Positions 8,606 through 17,886 of a stretch of 64,000 nt of DNA are shown here, one piece after another. Position 1 is the stretch's first letter. Each line of letters opens with the position of its first letter. Source of the DNA: Sphingomonas panacis (lineage in GTDB: Bacteria; Pseudomonadota; Alphaproteobacteria; Sphingomonadales; Sphingomonadaceae); the NCBI RefSeq assembly GCF_001717955.1, contig NZ_CP014168.1, forward strand, positions 310,001 through 374,000, read 5' to 3'. The notes below the pieces were generated by a model. The model was not told the DNA's origin. It saw only the letters and a program-made list of their open reading frames with translations, and did not search any database. Made by a program: the position numbers and the translations under genes.

Positions 8606-9148
8606 TTACTTCCGGCAATCCTCGGTCACGCGCTCGATCTCGGCCCAGGCCGGGATCACCAGAGTCGGATAGCCCGTCTGTTCGATCACGAACCGGCCCC
8701 GGCTGAACCCCATCGCGTCGAGCAGCGAATCGCGCGGCATCAGCGCCACCGCGAGATATGGCGTCGCGCCCCCGGTCGGCGTCAGGTTGAGCGTGCGCGC
8801 GGTGCTGGTGGTACGGATCGTCGCCGTGCCCGCGCCGCCAGCGCCGGCGCGCGACAGATACACCATCCGCGCACCCGCGTCGCAGCGCAGCGTCAGCACC
8901 GCGTCGCTGCCCGGCGTGCCGTACAGCGCGATCGATCCGCGCGCATCCTGCCGGTACACCCAGTCGCCCGGCGTCAGCGGCCAGTCGCGCCAGTCCGCCG
9001 CGGCAGGCGTCGGCGCCGGCGGGAGCGGCGCGGCCGGGCGGGGCGTCACCATCGGAGCGGGGCGCGACGGTTGCGGGCGAGGCGCTGGCGCGACGCACCC
9101 CGCCACGGCGAGACTGAGGGCGATGCCGGAAAGGAAACGTGCGCGCAT
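8606..9148 (-). CDS. Hypothetical lipoprotein
   Basis: 180 residues. Residues 1-18 form a lipoprotein signal peptide ending in the lipobox VAGC, followed by a Pro-rich linker (about 20-50). The remainder is a small beta-rich domain without a motif I can name, including the segment WRDWPLTPGDWVYRQDARGS. Probably anchored to the outer membrane facing the periplasm. Function unknown. Confidence 0.75.
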   Translation of the reverse strand: MRARFLSGIALSLAVAGCVAPAPRPQPSRPAPMVTPRPAAPLPPAPTPAAADWRDWPLTPGDWVYRQDARGSIALYGTPGSDAVLTLRCDAGARMVYLSRAGAGGAGTATIRTTSTARTLNLTPTGGATPYLAVALMPRDSLLDAMGFSRGRFVIEQTGYPTLVIPAWAEIERVTEDCRK

Positions 9149-9280
9149 GCCTCGCTATGGGCGATGCGCGCGCCCGGCTCAACCACCCGTGTCACGTGAG
9201 CGACGAAATGCCGCACACCCACGATCAGGAACCGCCGGCACCATCAGCCGTTACGCAGACGACACAGATGGGAACTCCGC

Positions 9281-9646
9281 ATGACCGACCAGCCCGCCAC
9301 GCAATTGCTGATCTCCTCGAACCGCAGCGACGCGATGAAGGTGCGCAGCCGCGACGGCGAGCGGATCGGCTCGGTCCACGCCTTCATGATCGACAAGCGC
9401 AGCGGCCATTCGCTGTATGCGGTGCTGACGATCGGCGGGTTCCTCGGCATGGGCAAGGCGTTCTACCCGCTGCCGTTCGCGCTGCTCGATTTCGATCCCA
9501 TCTCCGACGCCTATGTCGTCACGATCGACCGCCGCGTGCTAGAAGGCGGCCCGAGCTGGGCCAACAACGCCCCCGATTTCGACCAGGCTTATGCCGATCG
9601 CGTCGCCAGCTATTATTCGGTGCCAGCCGAGAATCTGGCTGTGTGA
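9281..9646 (+). CDS. PRC-barrel domain protein
   Basis: 121 residues forming one PRC-barrel domain (about 10-85: VRSRDGERIGSVHAFMIDKR, then a beta-rich stretch with FYPLPFALLDFD). PRC-barrels are small beta-barrels seen in photosynthetic reaction-centre H subunits and RimM, and as stand-alone stress-linked proteins in alphaproteobacteria. No signal peptide. Stand-alone members generally have no known reaction. Confidence 0.8.
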   Translation: MTDQPATQLLISSNRSDAMKVRSRDGERIGSVHAFMIDKRSGHSLYAVLTIGGFLGMGKAFYPLPFALLDFDPISDAYVVTIDRRVLEGGPSWANNAPDFDQAYADRVASYYSVPAENLAV

Positions 9647-9656
9647 CCTCCCCTCT

Positions 9657-9733
9657 CCGTTCGTCCCGAGCGAAGTCGAGGGACAAGCCCCAAGCGATGC
9701 GCAGGGTGTCTCGACTTCGCTCGACACGAACGG
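9657..9733. repeat. Dispersed GTTCG inverted repeat, copy 3
   Basis: CCGTTCGTCCCGAGCGAAGTC pairs with GACTTCGCTCGACACGAACGG after a 30-base centre; this is the GCGAAGTCGAG sub-type. It lies in the gap between the PRC-barrel gene and xerC, which converge. Confidence 0.8.
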
Positions 9734-9800
9734 TTGGGTTTCGACTAACTCAGCACGACCACGGATATTCACGCGAAGGCGCGCAAAACGCACCAAGCGC

Positions 9801-10679
9801 TCACGCCCGAGGATGCGCATTCCGGTACACGTCGAGCAGATGCGCCGCATCGACCGCCGTATAAATCTGCGTGGACCCCAGACTCGCGTGCCCGAGCAAC
9901 TCCTGCAACGCGCGCAGATCCGCCCCGCGCCCGAGCAGATGCGTCGCGAAACTGTGCCGAAGCGCATGCGGCGTGGTGCGCTCAGGCAGCCCCAGCCGCA
10001 CCCGCGCCGCCTGCACGGCGCGGCGGATCAGCCCGGGCGCGAGCGGTCCGCCCTTCGCGCCGCGAAACAGCGCCGCCTCGCGCCCCAGCGCATAGGGGCA
10101 TAGCGCCACATAGTCCTCCACCGCCGCGCGCACCTGCGGCAGCAGCGGCACGATCCGCGTCTTGGCGCGCTTGCCGGTGACGACCAGCGTCTCGCCGAGC
10201 GGCAGCACCGCCCCGGTCAGCCCGACCGCCTCGCCGATCCGCAAGCCGGCGCCATACAGCAACAACAGCACTGCGAGATCCCGCGCGCCGATCCACGCCT
10301 CGTCGCGATCCTCGGCAACCTCGTCGGTCAGCGCGATCACCTCGTCGGGCGAGATCGGGCGCGGCACACCCTTCTTGACGCGCGGCCCGGCGAGGCGCGG
10401 CACCGCGACGCCCGCGAAGCCGAGAAACGCCCGCACCGCCGAAAGCTCGCGCGCCGCCGAGGCATTGCCGATCCCCGCACCGCTCTCCGCACCCCGCCGC
10501 ATCGCCAGAAACGCGCGCAGATCGGCGGCGGTCAGCGCCTCCAGCACCGGCGGCCCGCCGGTATGCGCCTGCAGGAACCCCAGCAACCGCTCCGCCGTCG
10601 CCTGATAGGCGCGCACGGTATGCACCGACCGCCGCCGGTCACGCGCGAGATGCTCGGCAAAGGCTTGGGGGAGGTTCAT
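9801..10679 (-). CDS. xerC: Tyrosine recombinase XerC
   Basis: A 292-residue site-specific recombinase that, with XerD, resolves chromosome dimers at dif. The N-terminal SAM-like core-binding domain covers about 1-90. The catalytic domain shows all conserved residues: Arg147 (AGLRIGE), Lys170, His238 and Arg241 (HALRHSF), His264 (LLGHAS) and Tyr273 (TQIYTAVD). The length fits chromosomal XerC rather than a phage integrase, and the divergent priA neighbour is a typical alphaproteobacterial arrangement. Start ATG at 10679. Confidence 0.93.
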   Translation of the reverse strand: MNLPQAFAEHLARDRRRSVHTVRAYQATAERLLGFLQAHTGGPPVLEALTAADLRAFLAMRRGAESGAGIGNASAARELSAVRAFLGFAGVAVPRLAGPRVKKGVPRPISPDEVIALTDEVAEDRDEAWIGARDLAVLLLLYGAGLRIGEAVGLTGAVLPLGETLVVTGKRAKTRIVPLLPQVRAAVEDYVALCPYALGREAALFRGAKGGPLAPGLIRRAVQAARVRLGLPERTTPHALRHSFATHLLGRGADLRALQELLGHASLGSTQIYTAVDAAHLLDVYRNAHPRA

Positions 10680-10699
10680 GTGTGTCGCTTACACCAACC

Positions 10700-10788
10700 C
10701 GTCGCCCCGGCGAAGGCCGGGGCCGTCGCGTGTGGTGCGATCGTCCCGCCAAATTACACAACGGCCCCGGCCCCCGCCGGGGCGACGG
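10700..10788. repeat. GTCGCCCCGG inverted repeat between xerC and priA
   Basis: GTCGCCCCGGCGAAGGCCGG on the left and CCCCGGCCCCCGCCGGGGCG on the right form a strong hairpin. A related copy lies at 28562-28650 and a half-size one at 760-788. It occupies most of the xerC-priA divergent promoter region. Confidence 0.75.
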
Positions 10789-10826
10789 TCGCCTTTTCCC
10801 GCACCACTCCCTAAATACCCCCCAGC

Positions 10827-12995
10827 ATGTCCCGCGCCCGCGTCCTCGTCATGAACTCCGCGCTCGGCCCGCTCGATTACCGCGTGCCGCACGGCATGCA
10901 CGTCGAGCCGGGGTCGGTCGTCGTCGCGCCGCTTGGGCCGCGCCAGTTGCTCGGCATCGTCTGGGAACCCGATCGGATGCCGTCCGACGCCGAAGTCGGC
11001 GACAACCGCCTGCGCAACCTGCTCGCCGTGCTGCCCGTCCCCCCGCTCGCCACCCCGCTCCGGCGGCTGATCGAATGGACCGCCGATTACTATCTCGCCG
11101 CCCCCGCCGCCGTCGCGCGGATGGCGCTCGCCTCGACCTCGGCTCTGGAGGGCGCCAAGCTCGTCACCGAATATCGCGCCACCGGCGACATCCCCGATCG
11201 CCTCACCCCGCAGCGCGAACAGGCGCTCGAACGGATCGGCGCGCATCAGGGGTTGATCCGCGAACTCGCGACGATCGCCGATGTCTCCGACGCGGTGATT
11301 CGTGGCCTCGTCAAAGTGGGCGCGATCGAACCCATTTCGGTCGATATCGATCAACCCTTCCCGCTCCCCGATCCAAGCCACGGCGCGCCCGCGCTCAGCG
11401 CCGACCAGCGCGCCGCCTCCGCAACGCTCGTCGCCGATGTCGAGGCGAGCCGCTTCCAGCCCACCTTGCTCGACGGCGTCACCGGATCGGGCAAGACCGA
11501 GGTGTATTTCGAAGCCGTCGCCGCCGCCATCGCCCAAGGCAAGCAGACGCTCGTCCTCCTCCCCGAAATCGCGCTGACCGAACCCTTCCTCAAACGCTTC
11601 GCCGCGCGCTTCGGCTGCGCGCCGGTCGCATGGCACTCGGGCTTGCGCCAATCGCAACGCCGGCGCGCCTGGCGGCAGATCGCCGACGGCCAGGCACTCG
11701 TCACGGTCGGCGCGCGCTCGGCGCTGTTCCTGCCCTATGCCAATCTCGGCCTCATCATCGTCGATGAAGCGCATGAGACCAGCTTCAAGCAGGAAGAGGG
11801 CGTTCATTATCACGCGCGCGACGTCGCCGTGATGCGCGGCAAGTTCGAACAATGCCCGGTCATCCTCGCCTCGGCGACGCCAGCGATCGAGACCCGACAG
11901 CAGGTCGCCGCCGGCCGCTATGCCGAGGTCAAGCTTCCCGGCCGCTGGGGCGCCGCCGAAATGCCGTCGATCGCGCCGATCGACCTGATCGCCGAACCGC
12001 CCGAACGCGGCCGCTGGATCGCGCCGCGTCTGGTCAAGGCGATCGACGAGACGCTCGGCCGCCGCGAACAGGCGCTCCTGTTCCTCAACCGGCGCGGCTA
12101 TGCGCCGCTGACGCTCTGCCGGACCTGCGGCCACCGCTTCCAATGCCCCAATTGCACCGCGTGGATGGTCGAGCACCGGCTGGTGCGCCGGCTCGCCTGC
12201 CACCACTGCGGGCACACCGAGCCGGTGCCGCGCGTCTGCCCCGAATGCAGCACCGAGGATACTTTGGTGCCGGTCGGCCCCGGCGTCGAGCGGATCGCCG
12301 ACGAGGTGAAGTTGCTCTTCCCCGAGGCCAAGGTCGCGGTCGTCACCTCGGACACGATCTGGTCCCCCGCCAAGGCCGCCGAGTTCGTCGGCCGGATGGA
12401 GGCGCACGACATCGATCTGATTGTCGGCACCCAGCTCATCACCAAGGGCTATCACTTCCCCAATTTGACGTTGGTCGGGGTGATCGACGCCGATCTCGGC
12501 CTCGAAGGCGGCGATCTGCGCGCGAGCGAGCGCACCTTCCAGCAGATCATGCAGGTCGCCGGCCGCGCCGGGCGCGGCGCCAAGCCCGGCCACGTCTATC
12601 TCCAGACGCACAGCCCCAACGCCGCCGTCATGCGCGCGCTCATCACCGGCGATGCCGAAGCGTTCTACGCGGCCGAAACCGAAAGCCGCCGCGAAGCCGG
12701 CGCGCCCCCCTTCGGCCGCTTCGCCGCGATCGTCGTCTCCAGCGAAGACCAGACCGCCGCGCAGGACGCCGCCAAGGCGATCGGCCGCGCCGCCCCGCGC
12801 ATCGACGCGATGGAAGTCTACGGCCCCGCCCCCGCCCCGCTCGCCATGCTGCGCGGCCGCCACCGCTTCCGCCTGCTCGTCCACGCGAAGCGCGCGCTCG
12901 ACGTTCAGGACGTGATCCGGGCGTGGCTCGGCGGGGTGGACTGGTCAGCGAAGGTGCGCGTGGTGGTGGATGTCGACCCGTATAGTTTCTTGTAG
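10827..12995 (+). CDS. priA: Primosomal helicase PriA
   Basis: A 722-residue 3'-to-5' DNA helicase that restarts stalled replication forks. The order is: N-terminal DNA-binding domain (about 1-110), helicase core with Walker A GVTGSGKTEVY (about 217-227) and DEAH (VDEAHETSFK), then the PriA zinc-binding insertion with CRTCGHRFQCPNC and CHHCG...CPEC, then the C-terminal helicase lobe with VGTQLITKGYHFPNL and QVAGRAGR. Full length and apparently intact. Start ATG at 10827, about 147 bases from the divergent xerC start. Confidence 0.96.
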   Translation: MSRARVLVMNSALGPLDYRVPHGMHVEPGSVVVAPLGPRQLLGIVWEPDRMPSDAEVGDNRLRNLLAVLPVPPLATPLRRLIEWTADYYLAAPAAVARMALASTSALEGAKLVTEYRATGDIPDRLTPQREQALERIGAHQGLIRELATIADVSDAVIRGLVKVGAIEPISVDIDQPFPLPDPSHGAPALSADQRAASATLVADVEASRFQPTLLDGVTGSGKTEVYFEAVAAAIAQGKQTLVLLPEIALTEPFLKRFAARFGCAPVAWHSGLRQSQRRRAWRQIADGQALVTVGARSALFLPYANLGLIIVDEAHETSFKQEEGVHYHARDVAVMRGKFEQCPVILASATPAIETRQQVAAGRYAEVKLPGRWGAAEMPSIAPIDLIAEPPERGRWIAPRLVKAIDETLGRREQALLFLNRRGYAPLTLCRTCGHRFQCPNCTAWMVEHRLVRRLACHHCGHTEPVPRVCPECSTEDTLVPVGPGVERIADEVKLLFPEAKVAVVTSDTIWSPAKAAEFVGRMEAHDIDLIVGTQLITKGYHFPNLTLVGVIDADLGLEGGDLRASERTFQQIMQVAGRAGRGAKPGHVYLQTHSPNAAVMRALITGDAEAFYAAETESRREAGAPPFGRFAAIVVSSEDQTAAQDAAKAIGRAAPRIDAMEVYGPAPAPLAMLRGRHRFRLLVHAKRALDVQDVIRAWLGGVDWSAKVRVVVDVDPYSFL

Positions 12996-13059
12996 GCGAT
13001 CATGATTGCGGCGGCGACCGCGCGCTCCTAGCTTCGGTCCCGATCGGGGGGTCAACATC

Positions 13060-14586
13060 ATGATTCGCAAGCTGCTGCTGGGACTGCTTTTGGCGATGCC
13101 GGGCATCGCCCATGCCGAATGGTATGAAGCGAGCGGGAAGCATTTCGTCGTCTATTCGCCGCAAAGCCCCAAGACGACGACTGCCTTTACCGAACAGCTC
13201 GAACGCTATGACGCCGCGATGCGGGTCATGCGCGGGCTAGACGATCCACCGATCGACCCGGTCAACCGCGTCACCGTCTATATCGTGCCTGACACCTCGG
13301 TCATCCGGCGCATCGGCGGGTCCGAGGCGCGCGGCGTGTACACCGATCATGTCCATCCCGCCGCCTTCGTGCCGCGCGTCACCGAGGCGGGACATATCTG
13401 GGATCTCGATGGCGGCAGTGTCCTGCGGCATGAATATGCCCACCATTTCATGTTCAGCACGTTCGGCGACACCGCGCTGCCGCTGTGGCTGGTCGAGGGC
13501 TATGCCGAGTTCAACGCGGCCGCGATCTTCAATCCCGACGGATCGGTGACGTTCGGGCAGATGCCGGGCTATCGCGCGCTTGGGCTGCTCAGAGGGCCGA
13601 GCCTGTCGCTCAGGGCGATGTTCAGCGCCGATTCGCGCCAACTCGATCCCGAACATACCGACGTTCTGTATGGCAAGGGCTGGCTGCTCGTGCATTATCT
13701 CGCGTTCGAGAAATCGCGCAGCGAGCAACTCGGCGCTTATGTCACCGCGATGCACCACGGCAAGTCGCCGCTCGAAGCCGCGAGCGTGTTCGGCGATCTG
13801 GGTCGCCTCGACCGGGATTTGTCGAAAACGCTCGATGCCTCGCGGATCACCGTCCTCACCGTCCCCGCGGCGAAGCTGAAGATCGGGGCGATCGCGCTGC
13901 GCCCGCTGACACCCGGCGAAGCGGCGATCATGCCGATACGGGTTCAGTCGAAAGCCGGCGTCACCCGCGCCCTGGCCAGCCAGTTGGTGATACAGGCGCG
14001 CAAGGCTGCCGCGCCCTATCCCGACGATCCCAAGGTGCAGATCGCGCTCGCCGAAGCCGAATATGATTCCGGTAATTACGCGCTGTGCGATGCCGCGGCC
14101 GCCCGCGCGCTCGCCGCCGATGCCAAGGCCGTGCCGGCGCATGTCTATCAGGGCATGGCGGCGGCGGCGGTGGCGCGAAAGGCCGGCGCGACCGATGCGA
14201 AGACCTGGGCCGGCGTGCGCAAGCATTTCATCATCGCCAACCATCTCGACCCGGACGATCCCCAACCGCTCGCGCTGTTCTACGACAGTTTCGCGAGCGG
14301 CGAGACTCCGACCGCCAATGCCTTGAACGGGCTGCGGCGGGCGCTGGTGCTCGTGCCGTTCGATGTCGCGATCCGCTGGCAACTCGCTTTTGCCGAGATG
14401 CGCGAGCGGGATTGGCCCGCCGTTCGCGACACCATCTTGCCGCTCGCCTACGCGCCCCATCCCGATGCGAAGACCCGATCGGCCGCCGAACTGGTCGCCG
14501 CCATAGACGCCGGCGACGCCGCCGCGATCACCGCGAAGGCTACAGCCCTGCAGGCGAAGCAGGCCGAGGAGAACGCCGCCGGCTGA
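13060..14586 (+). CDS. Secreted HExxH metallopeptidase-like protein with TPR-like tail
   Basis: About 508 residues from the ATG at 13060, which begins a clear signal peptide (MIRKLLLGLLLAMPGIAHA). Residues about 20-155 contain RHEYAHHF (HExxH at 124-128) followed by LPLWLVEGYAEF with Glu146, the gluzincin arrangement of zinc ligands. The C-terminal half (about 300-508) is Ala-rich, helical and repeat-like, reminiscent of TPR motifs. I infer a periplasmic zinc peptidase, but many such proteins remain untested. No named family is recognised. It follows priA by 64 bases and precedes a protease gene on the same strand. Confidence 0.75.
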   Translation: MIRKLLLGLLLAMPGIAHAEWYEASGKHFVVYSPQSPKTTTAFTEQLERYDAAMRVMRGLDDPPIDPVNRVTVYIVPDTSVIRRIGGSEARGVYTDHVHPAAFVPRVTEAGHIWDLDGGSVLRHEYAHHFMFSTFGDTALPLWLVEGYAEFNAAAIFNPDGSVTFGQMPGYRALGLLRGPSLSLRAMFSADSRQLDPEHTDVLYGKGWLLVHYLAFEKSRSEQLGAYVTAMHHGKSPLEAASVFGDLGRLDRDLSKTLDASRITVLTVPAAKLKIGAIALRPLTPGEAAIMPIRVQSKAGVTRALASQLVIQARKAAAPYPDDPKVQIALAEAEYDSGNYALCDAAAARALAADAKAVPAHVYQGMAAAAVARKAGATDAKTWAGVRKHFIIANHLDPDDPQPLALFYDSFASGETPTANALNGLRRALVLVPFDVAIRWQLAFAEMRERDWPAVRDTILPLAYAPHPDAKTRSAAELVAAIDAGDAAAITAKATALQAKQAEENAAG

Positions 14587-14675
14587 TGCGTTCCATCGCG
14601 TCCAACCACCGTCCGCCCGCGTCGCAGGTGCTTTTGCGCTGTCCTACACCGCCGCATCCTGTCAAAATCACGGCG

Positions 14676-16265
14676 ATGACCGTTCCGTCCAACACCCCAG
14701 CGCGCGCACGCCGCATCGTCTCCTCGCCCGTGCGCGGTCTAGGCAACCTTAGCCACTTTTGCGCACTCCTGCTCGCGGTGCTGGCGCTCGTCGCCCCGGC
14801 GCGTGCCGATGATATCGGCGCGACCGCGCGCGGCGTCGTGCGCGTCGTCACGATCGCGATGGTCGATGGCGAAGTCGTCGGCTTCGGCCACGGCAGCGGC
14901 TTCGCGATCGCGCCCAACCGGATCGTCACCAACGCGCACGTCGTCGAACTGGCGAAACGCTATCCCGACAATGTCGTCGTCGGCGTCGTGCCGTCGGAAG
15001 GCAGCAAGAGCTACGAGGGCAAGGTGATCGCGCTCGATGCCACCCGCGATCTCGCGATCATCGATGTGCCCGGCGCACGTCTGCCGCCGGTTGCGGTCTA
15101 CAGCGGCCCGATCGAAGAGGGCAGCGCCGTCACCGCGCTCGGCTATCCGGGCAATGTCGATCTCGCGACGGCACAATCGGCGACCGATTACATCCATCCG
15201 CTCACGCCGATCCGCACCGGCGGCGTGTTCTCCGGGCGGCGCATCATGACCGGCGTCCAGGTGCTGCTCCACACCGCCGGCATCGCGCGCGGCAATTCGG
15301 GCGGGCCGCTGCTCGATCCGTGCGGGCGCGTGCTCGGCGTCAATTCGGCGATCACCCACAGCGAGGAGGGCGACACCAGCTTCGGCTTCGCGATCGCCGA
15401 CAGCGAGCTGACCGCGTTCCTCGCCGCCGCCAAGCAGCCGTACAGCGCGGTCGGCCTGCCCTGCACCAGCCTCGCCGACACGCTCAAGCGCGACAGCGAC
15501 GCCGACGCGCAGGCGAGCGCACAGGCCGATGCGGCGAAGCGCGACGCCGCCGCCAAGGCCGCCGCCGCGCATGAGGCGGCGCTGGCCAAGGCACGCGCGG
15601 ATGTCGAGAACAACCGCGAGGACGTGATGGCGCTTGCGGCGGTGCTGCTGGTGCTCGGCGCGCTCGGCGTCGGCGGCGCGGGGCTGCTCGAACTCCGGGG
15701 CGAGCGGCGCTGGGCGATCGGCGCCGGCGCGGGCGGGTTGCTGCTGATGGTCGCTGCGGCGATCGTCTTCTTCAATCGCCCGACCGGCGATCCCGTATTG
15801 CCACCCGAGACGGTGACCACCGCGACGCCAACCCCGGTCGCCGCCGATACCGCGACCGGCAAGCTGGTCTGCTCGGTGGTGCCCGAGCGCAGCCGCATCG
15901 TCTCGTCCTCGACCGACGACGTGCATCTCGACTGGGGCCAGGATGGCTGCATGAACGGCCGCACCCAATATGCCGAGGACGGAACGCGGTGGGATCGCTT
16001 CCTCGTCCCCAACGAGGAGCAGACCGCATCGCTGTTGCAGTTCGATCCCGCGACGAAGACTTATACCGCGCTGCGCTACTTCCTCGGCGCCGACCAGATG
16101 GATGCGCTGCGCAAGATCCGCTCGCAGATCCCGCTCAAGGCCTGCTCCGCAGATCCCGCCGCGCGCGCCGCGCTCGCAACGCAACAGGGCGCGATCCGCG
16201 CCGCGCTGCCCGCCTATCCCAACGAGAAGATCGTCTATCGCTGCACCGCCGATACGACACCGTGA
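14676..16265 (+). CDS. Trypsin-like (S1C) serine protease with membrane anchor and C-terminal domain
   Basis: About 529 residues. A hydrophobic export signal lies at about 27-45. The chymotrypsin-fold protease domain (about 48-275) has the triad His88 (TNAHVV), Asp125 (ATRDLAI) and Ser208 (GNSGGPL). It is followed by an Ala/Lys/Glu-rich coiled coil (about 290-320), two hydrophobic segments (about 320-370), and a C-terminal domain of about 150 residues starting near CSVVPERSR. No PDZ domain is visible, unlike DegP. An upstream in-frame ATG at 14586 overlaps the preceding stop but lacks a ribosome site. Confidence 0.8.
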   Translation: MTVPSNTPARARRIVSSPVRGLGNLSHFCALLLAVLALVAPARADDIGATARGVVRVVTIAMVDGEVVGFGHGSGFAIAPNRIVTNAHVVELAKRYPDNVVVGVVPSEGSKSYEGKVIALDATRDLAIIDVPGARLPPVAVYSGPIEEGSAVTALGYPGNVDLATAQSATDYIHPLTPIRTGGVFSGRRIMTGVQVLLHTAGIARGNSGGPLLDPCGRVLGVNSAITHSEEGDTSFGFAIADSELTAFLAAAKQPYSAVGLPCTSLADTLKRDSDADAQASAQADAAKRDAAAKAAAAHEAALAKARADVENNREDVMALAAVLLVLGALGVGGAGLLELRGERRWAIGAGAGGLLLMVAAAIVFFNRPTGDPVLPPETVTTATPTPVAADTATGKLVCSVVPERSRIVSSSTDDVHLDWGQDGCMNGRTQYAEDGTRWDRFLVPNEEQTASLLQFDPATKTYTALRYFLGADQMDALRKIRSQIPLKACSADPAARAALATQQGAIRAALPAYPNEKIVYRCTADTTP

Positions 16266-16319
16266 TTCGTCGCGCGCAAAGACTACTCAGCGCGCGCGGA
16301 AGCTTGTAAGCGGCGCCGC

Positions 16320-17219
16320 ATGACCGATCATACGCCCCACGCCTCGCTGCTCGCCAAGGCCGAAACGCTCGTCGAGGCGCTGCCCTACATGCAGCTCCAC
16401 GCCGGCACGACGTTCGTCATCAAATATGGCGGCCACGCGATGGGCGATCCGGAGGCGGCGCGCGATTTCGCCGAGGATGTCGTGCTGATGAAAGCGGTCG
16501 GCATCAATCCCGTGGTCGTCCACGGCGGTGGTCCGCAGATCGGCGCGATGCTCAAGCGTCTCGGCGTCGAATCGCGCTTCGTCGATGGCCTGCGCGTCAC
16601 CGATGCCGAGACCGCGCGGATCGCGGAAATGGTGCTAGCGGGGTCGATCAACAAGGAAATCGTCGGCTGGATCGATCAGGCCGGCGGCCGCGCGGTCGGC
16701 ATCTCGGGGCGCGACGCCAATTTCGTCACCGCCGAAAAGGTCGGCCGGTCGACCCCGGACAAATTGCAGGGCATCGAACGCCATGTCGATCTCGGCTTCG
16801 TCGGCGAACCCGTCGCGGTCGACCGGCGCATCATCGACACGCTCTCCGACGCGGGCGTGATCCCGGTGATCGCCCCGATCGCGCACGGAGCGGACGGGCA
16901 GACCTACAACATCAACGCCGATACGATGGCCGGCGCAATCGCCGCCGCGCTCGGCGCCAAGCGCTTCTTTCTTCTCACCGACGTGGCCGGCGTGCTCGAC
17001 AAGAACAAGGAACTCGTCACCGATCTCGATCCGGCGGCGGTCGCCGCGCTGCGTGCCGACGGCACGATCAGCGGCGGCATGATCCCCAAGCTCGAGACCT
17101 GCGTGATGGCGGTCGAGCAGGGTGTCGAGGCGGCGGTGATCCTCGACGGACGCGTTCCGCACGCGATGCTGCTCGAAATCTTCACCAAGCGCGGCGCGGG
17201 CACGCTCGTCCACGCGTAA
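16320..17219 (+). CDS. argB: Acetylglutamate kinase
   Basis: A 299-residue amino-acid-kinase-fold enzyme that phosphorylates N-acetyl-L-glutamate with ATP, the second step of arginine synthesis. Visible motifs are [10 protein letters not shown] (nucleotide-binding Lys), VHGGGPQIG (substrate loop), [15 protein letters not shown] and LLTDVAGV. Length and motifs match cytosolic ArgB of the arginine-inhibited hexameric type. It heads a same-strand run of small genes (yggT, DUF167, folD, hypothetical, marC). Confidence 0.96.
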   Translation: MTDHTPHASLLAKAETLVEALPYMQLHAGTTFVIKYGGHAMGDPEAARDFAEDVVLMKAVGINPVVVHGGGPQIGAMLKRLGVESRFVDGLRVTDAETARIAEMVLAGSINKEIVGWIDQAGGRAVGISGRDANFVTAEKVGRSTPDKLQGIERHVDLGFVGEPVAVDRRIIDTLSDAGVIPVIAPIAHGADGQTYNINADTMAGAIAAALGAKRFFLLTDVAGVLDKNKELVTDLDPAAVAALRADGTISGGMIPKLETCVMAVEQGVEAAVILDGRVPHAMLLEIFTKRGAGTLVHA

Positions 17220-17280
17220 ACGGTCGCGCGCGCGCCCTGTCTAGGCTAGTATCGGACGATCGCAGCATCGGGAGATTTCG

Positions 17281-17592
17281 TTGGCCTCGTTTTTCATCAT
17301 GCTGCTCAACATCGTCCAGATCCTGCTGGACGTGGCGAGCTTCATCATCATCGTACAATTCATCCTGTCGCTTCTGATCTCGTTCAACGTGGTCAACACG
17401 ACGAACGAGGTCGTCCGCTCGCTCGACCGTGGACTCACGGTCATCACCGAGCCGGTGTACCGGCCGATCCGCCGCATGTTGCCGGCGACCGGCGCGATCG
17501 ATTTCGCGCCGCTGGTGGTGCTGATCCTCATCCGCATCCTCGATCTCGCGGTACTGCCGTGGCTGTACGGGCTGGCGGTGTCGGCGGGTTGA
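17281..17592 (+). CDS. YggT-family membrane protein
   Basis: 103 residues with two long hydrophobic stretches (about 3-35 and 75-100) flanking the conserved YRPIRRMLP motif, which is typical of YggT (PF02325). The TTG at 17281 is chosen because GGGAG lies six bases upstream; an ATG at 17299 is the alternative. Its stop overlaps the next start by a TTGA junction. YggT proteins have been linked to osmotic stress and to cell-division or secretion loci, without a defined reaction. Confidence 0.85.
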   Translation: MASFFIMLLNIVQILLDVASFIIIVQFILSLLISFNVVNTTNEVVRSLDRGLTVITEPVYRPIRRMLPATGAIDFAPLVVLILIRILDLAVLPWLYGLAVSAG

Positions 17593-17882
17593 GCGCGTGG
17601 CGGCCTTGCGACGACGGCATCCACATCGCCGTCCGGGTGACGCCGCGCGGCGGCCGCGAGGCGCTCGGGCCGGGCACGCCCGAGCATTTCGCAGCGCGGA
17701 TTTCCGCTCCGCCGGTGGACGGCGCCGCCAATGCCGCGCTGCTCGCGCTCGTCGCGCGCGAGTTCGGCGTGGCGAAACGTTCGGTGACGCTGACCGGCGG
17801 CGCGACCGCGCGGCTCAAGCGTCTGCACATCACGGGCGATCCAGCGACGCTGGGGGTGATTGCCACAGAGCGAATGGGGTGA
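17589..17882 (+). CDS. DUF167 (YggU-like) protein
   Basis: About 97 residues forming a single DUF167 domain: [31 protein letters not shown] and [14 protein letters not shown] are the three conserved stretches. The TTG at 17589 overlaps the YggT stop and is the only in-frame start giving the usual length. The yggT-yggU pairing is conserved in proteobacteria. Cytoplasmic; function unknown. Confidence 0.85.
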   Translation: MSAWRPCDDGIHIAVRVTPRGGREALGPGTPEHFAARISAPPVDGAANAALLALVAREFGVAKRSVTLTGGATARLKRLHITGDPATLGVIATERMG

Positions 17883-17886
17883 CGGC

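Noticed and set aside
9801..10679. XerC considered as an island or phage integrase
   Set aside because: Length, motif set and divergent priA fit the housekeeping recombinase; no attachment repeats or phage genes nearby.
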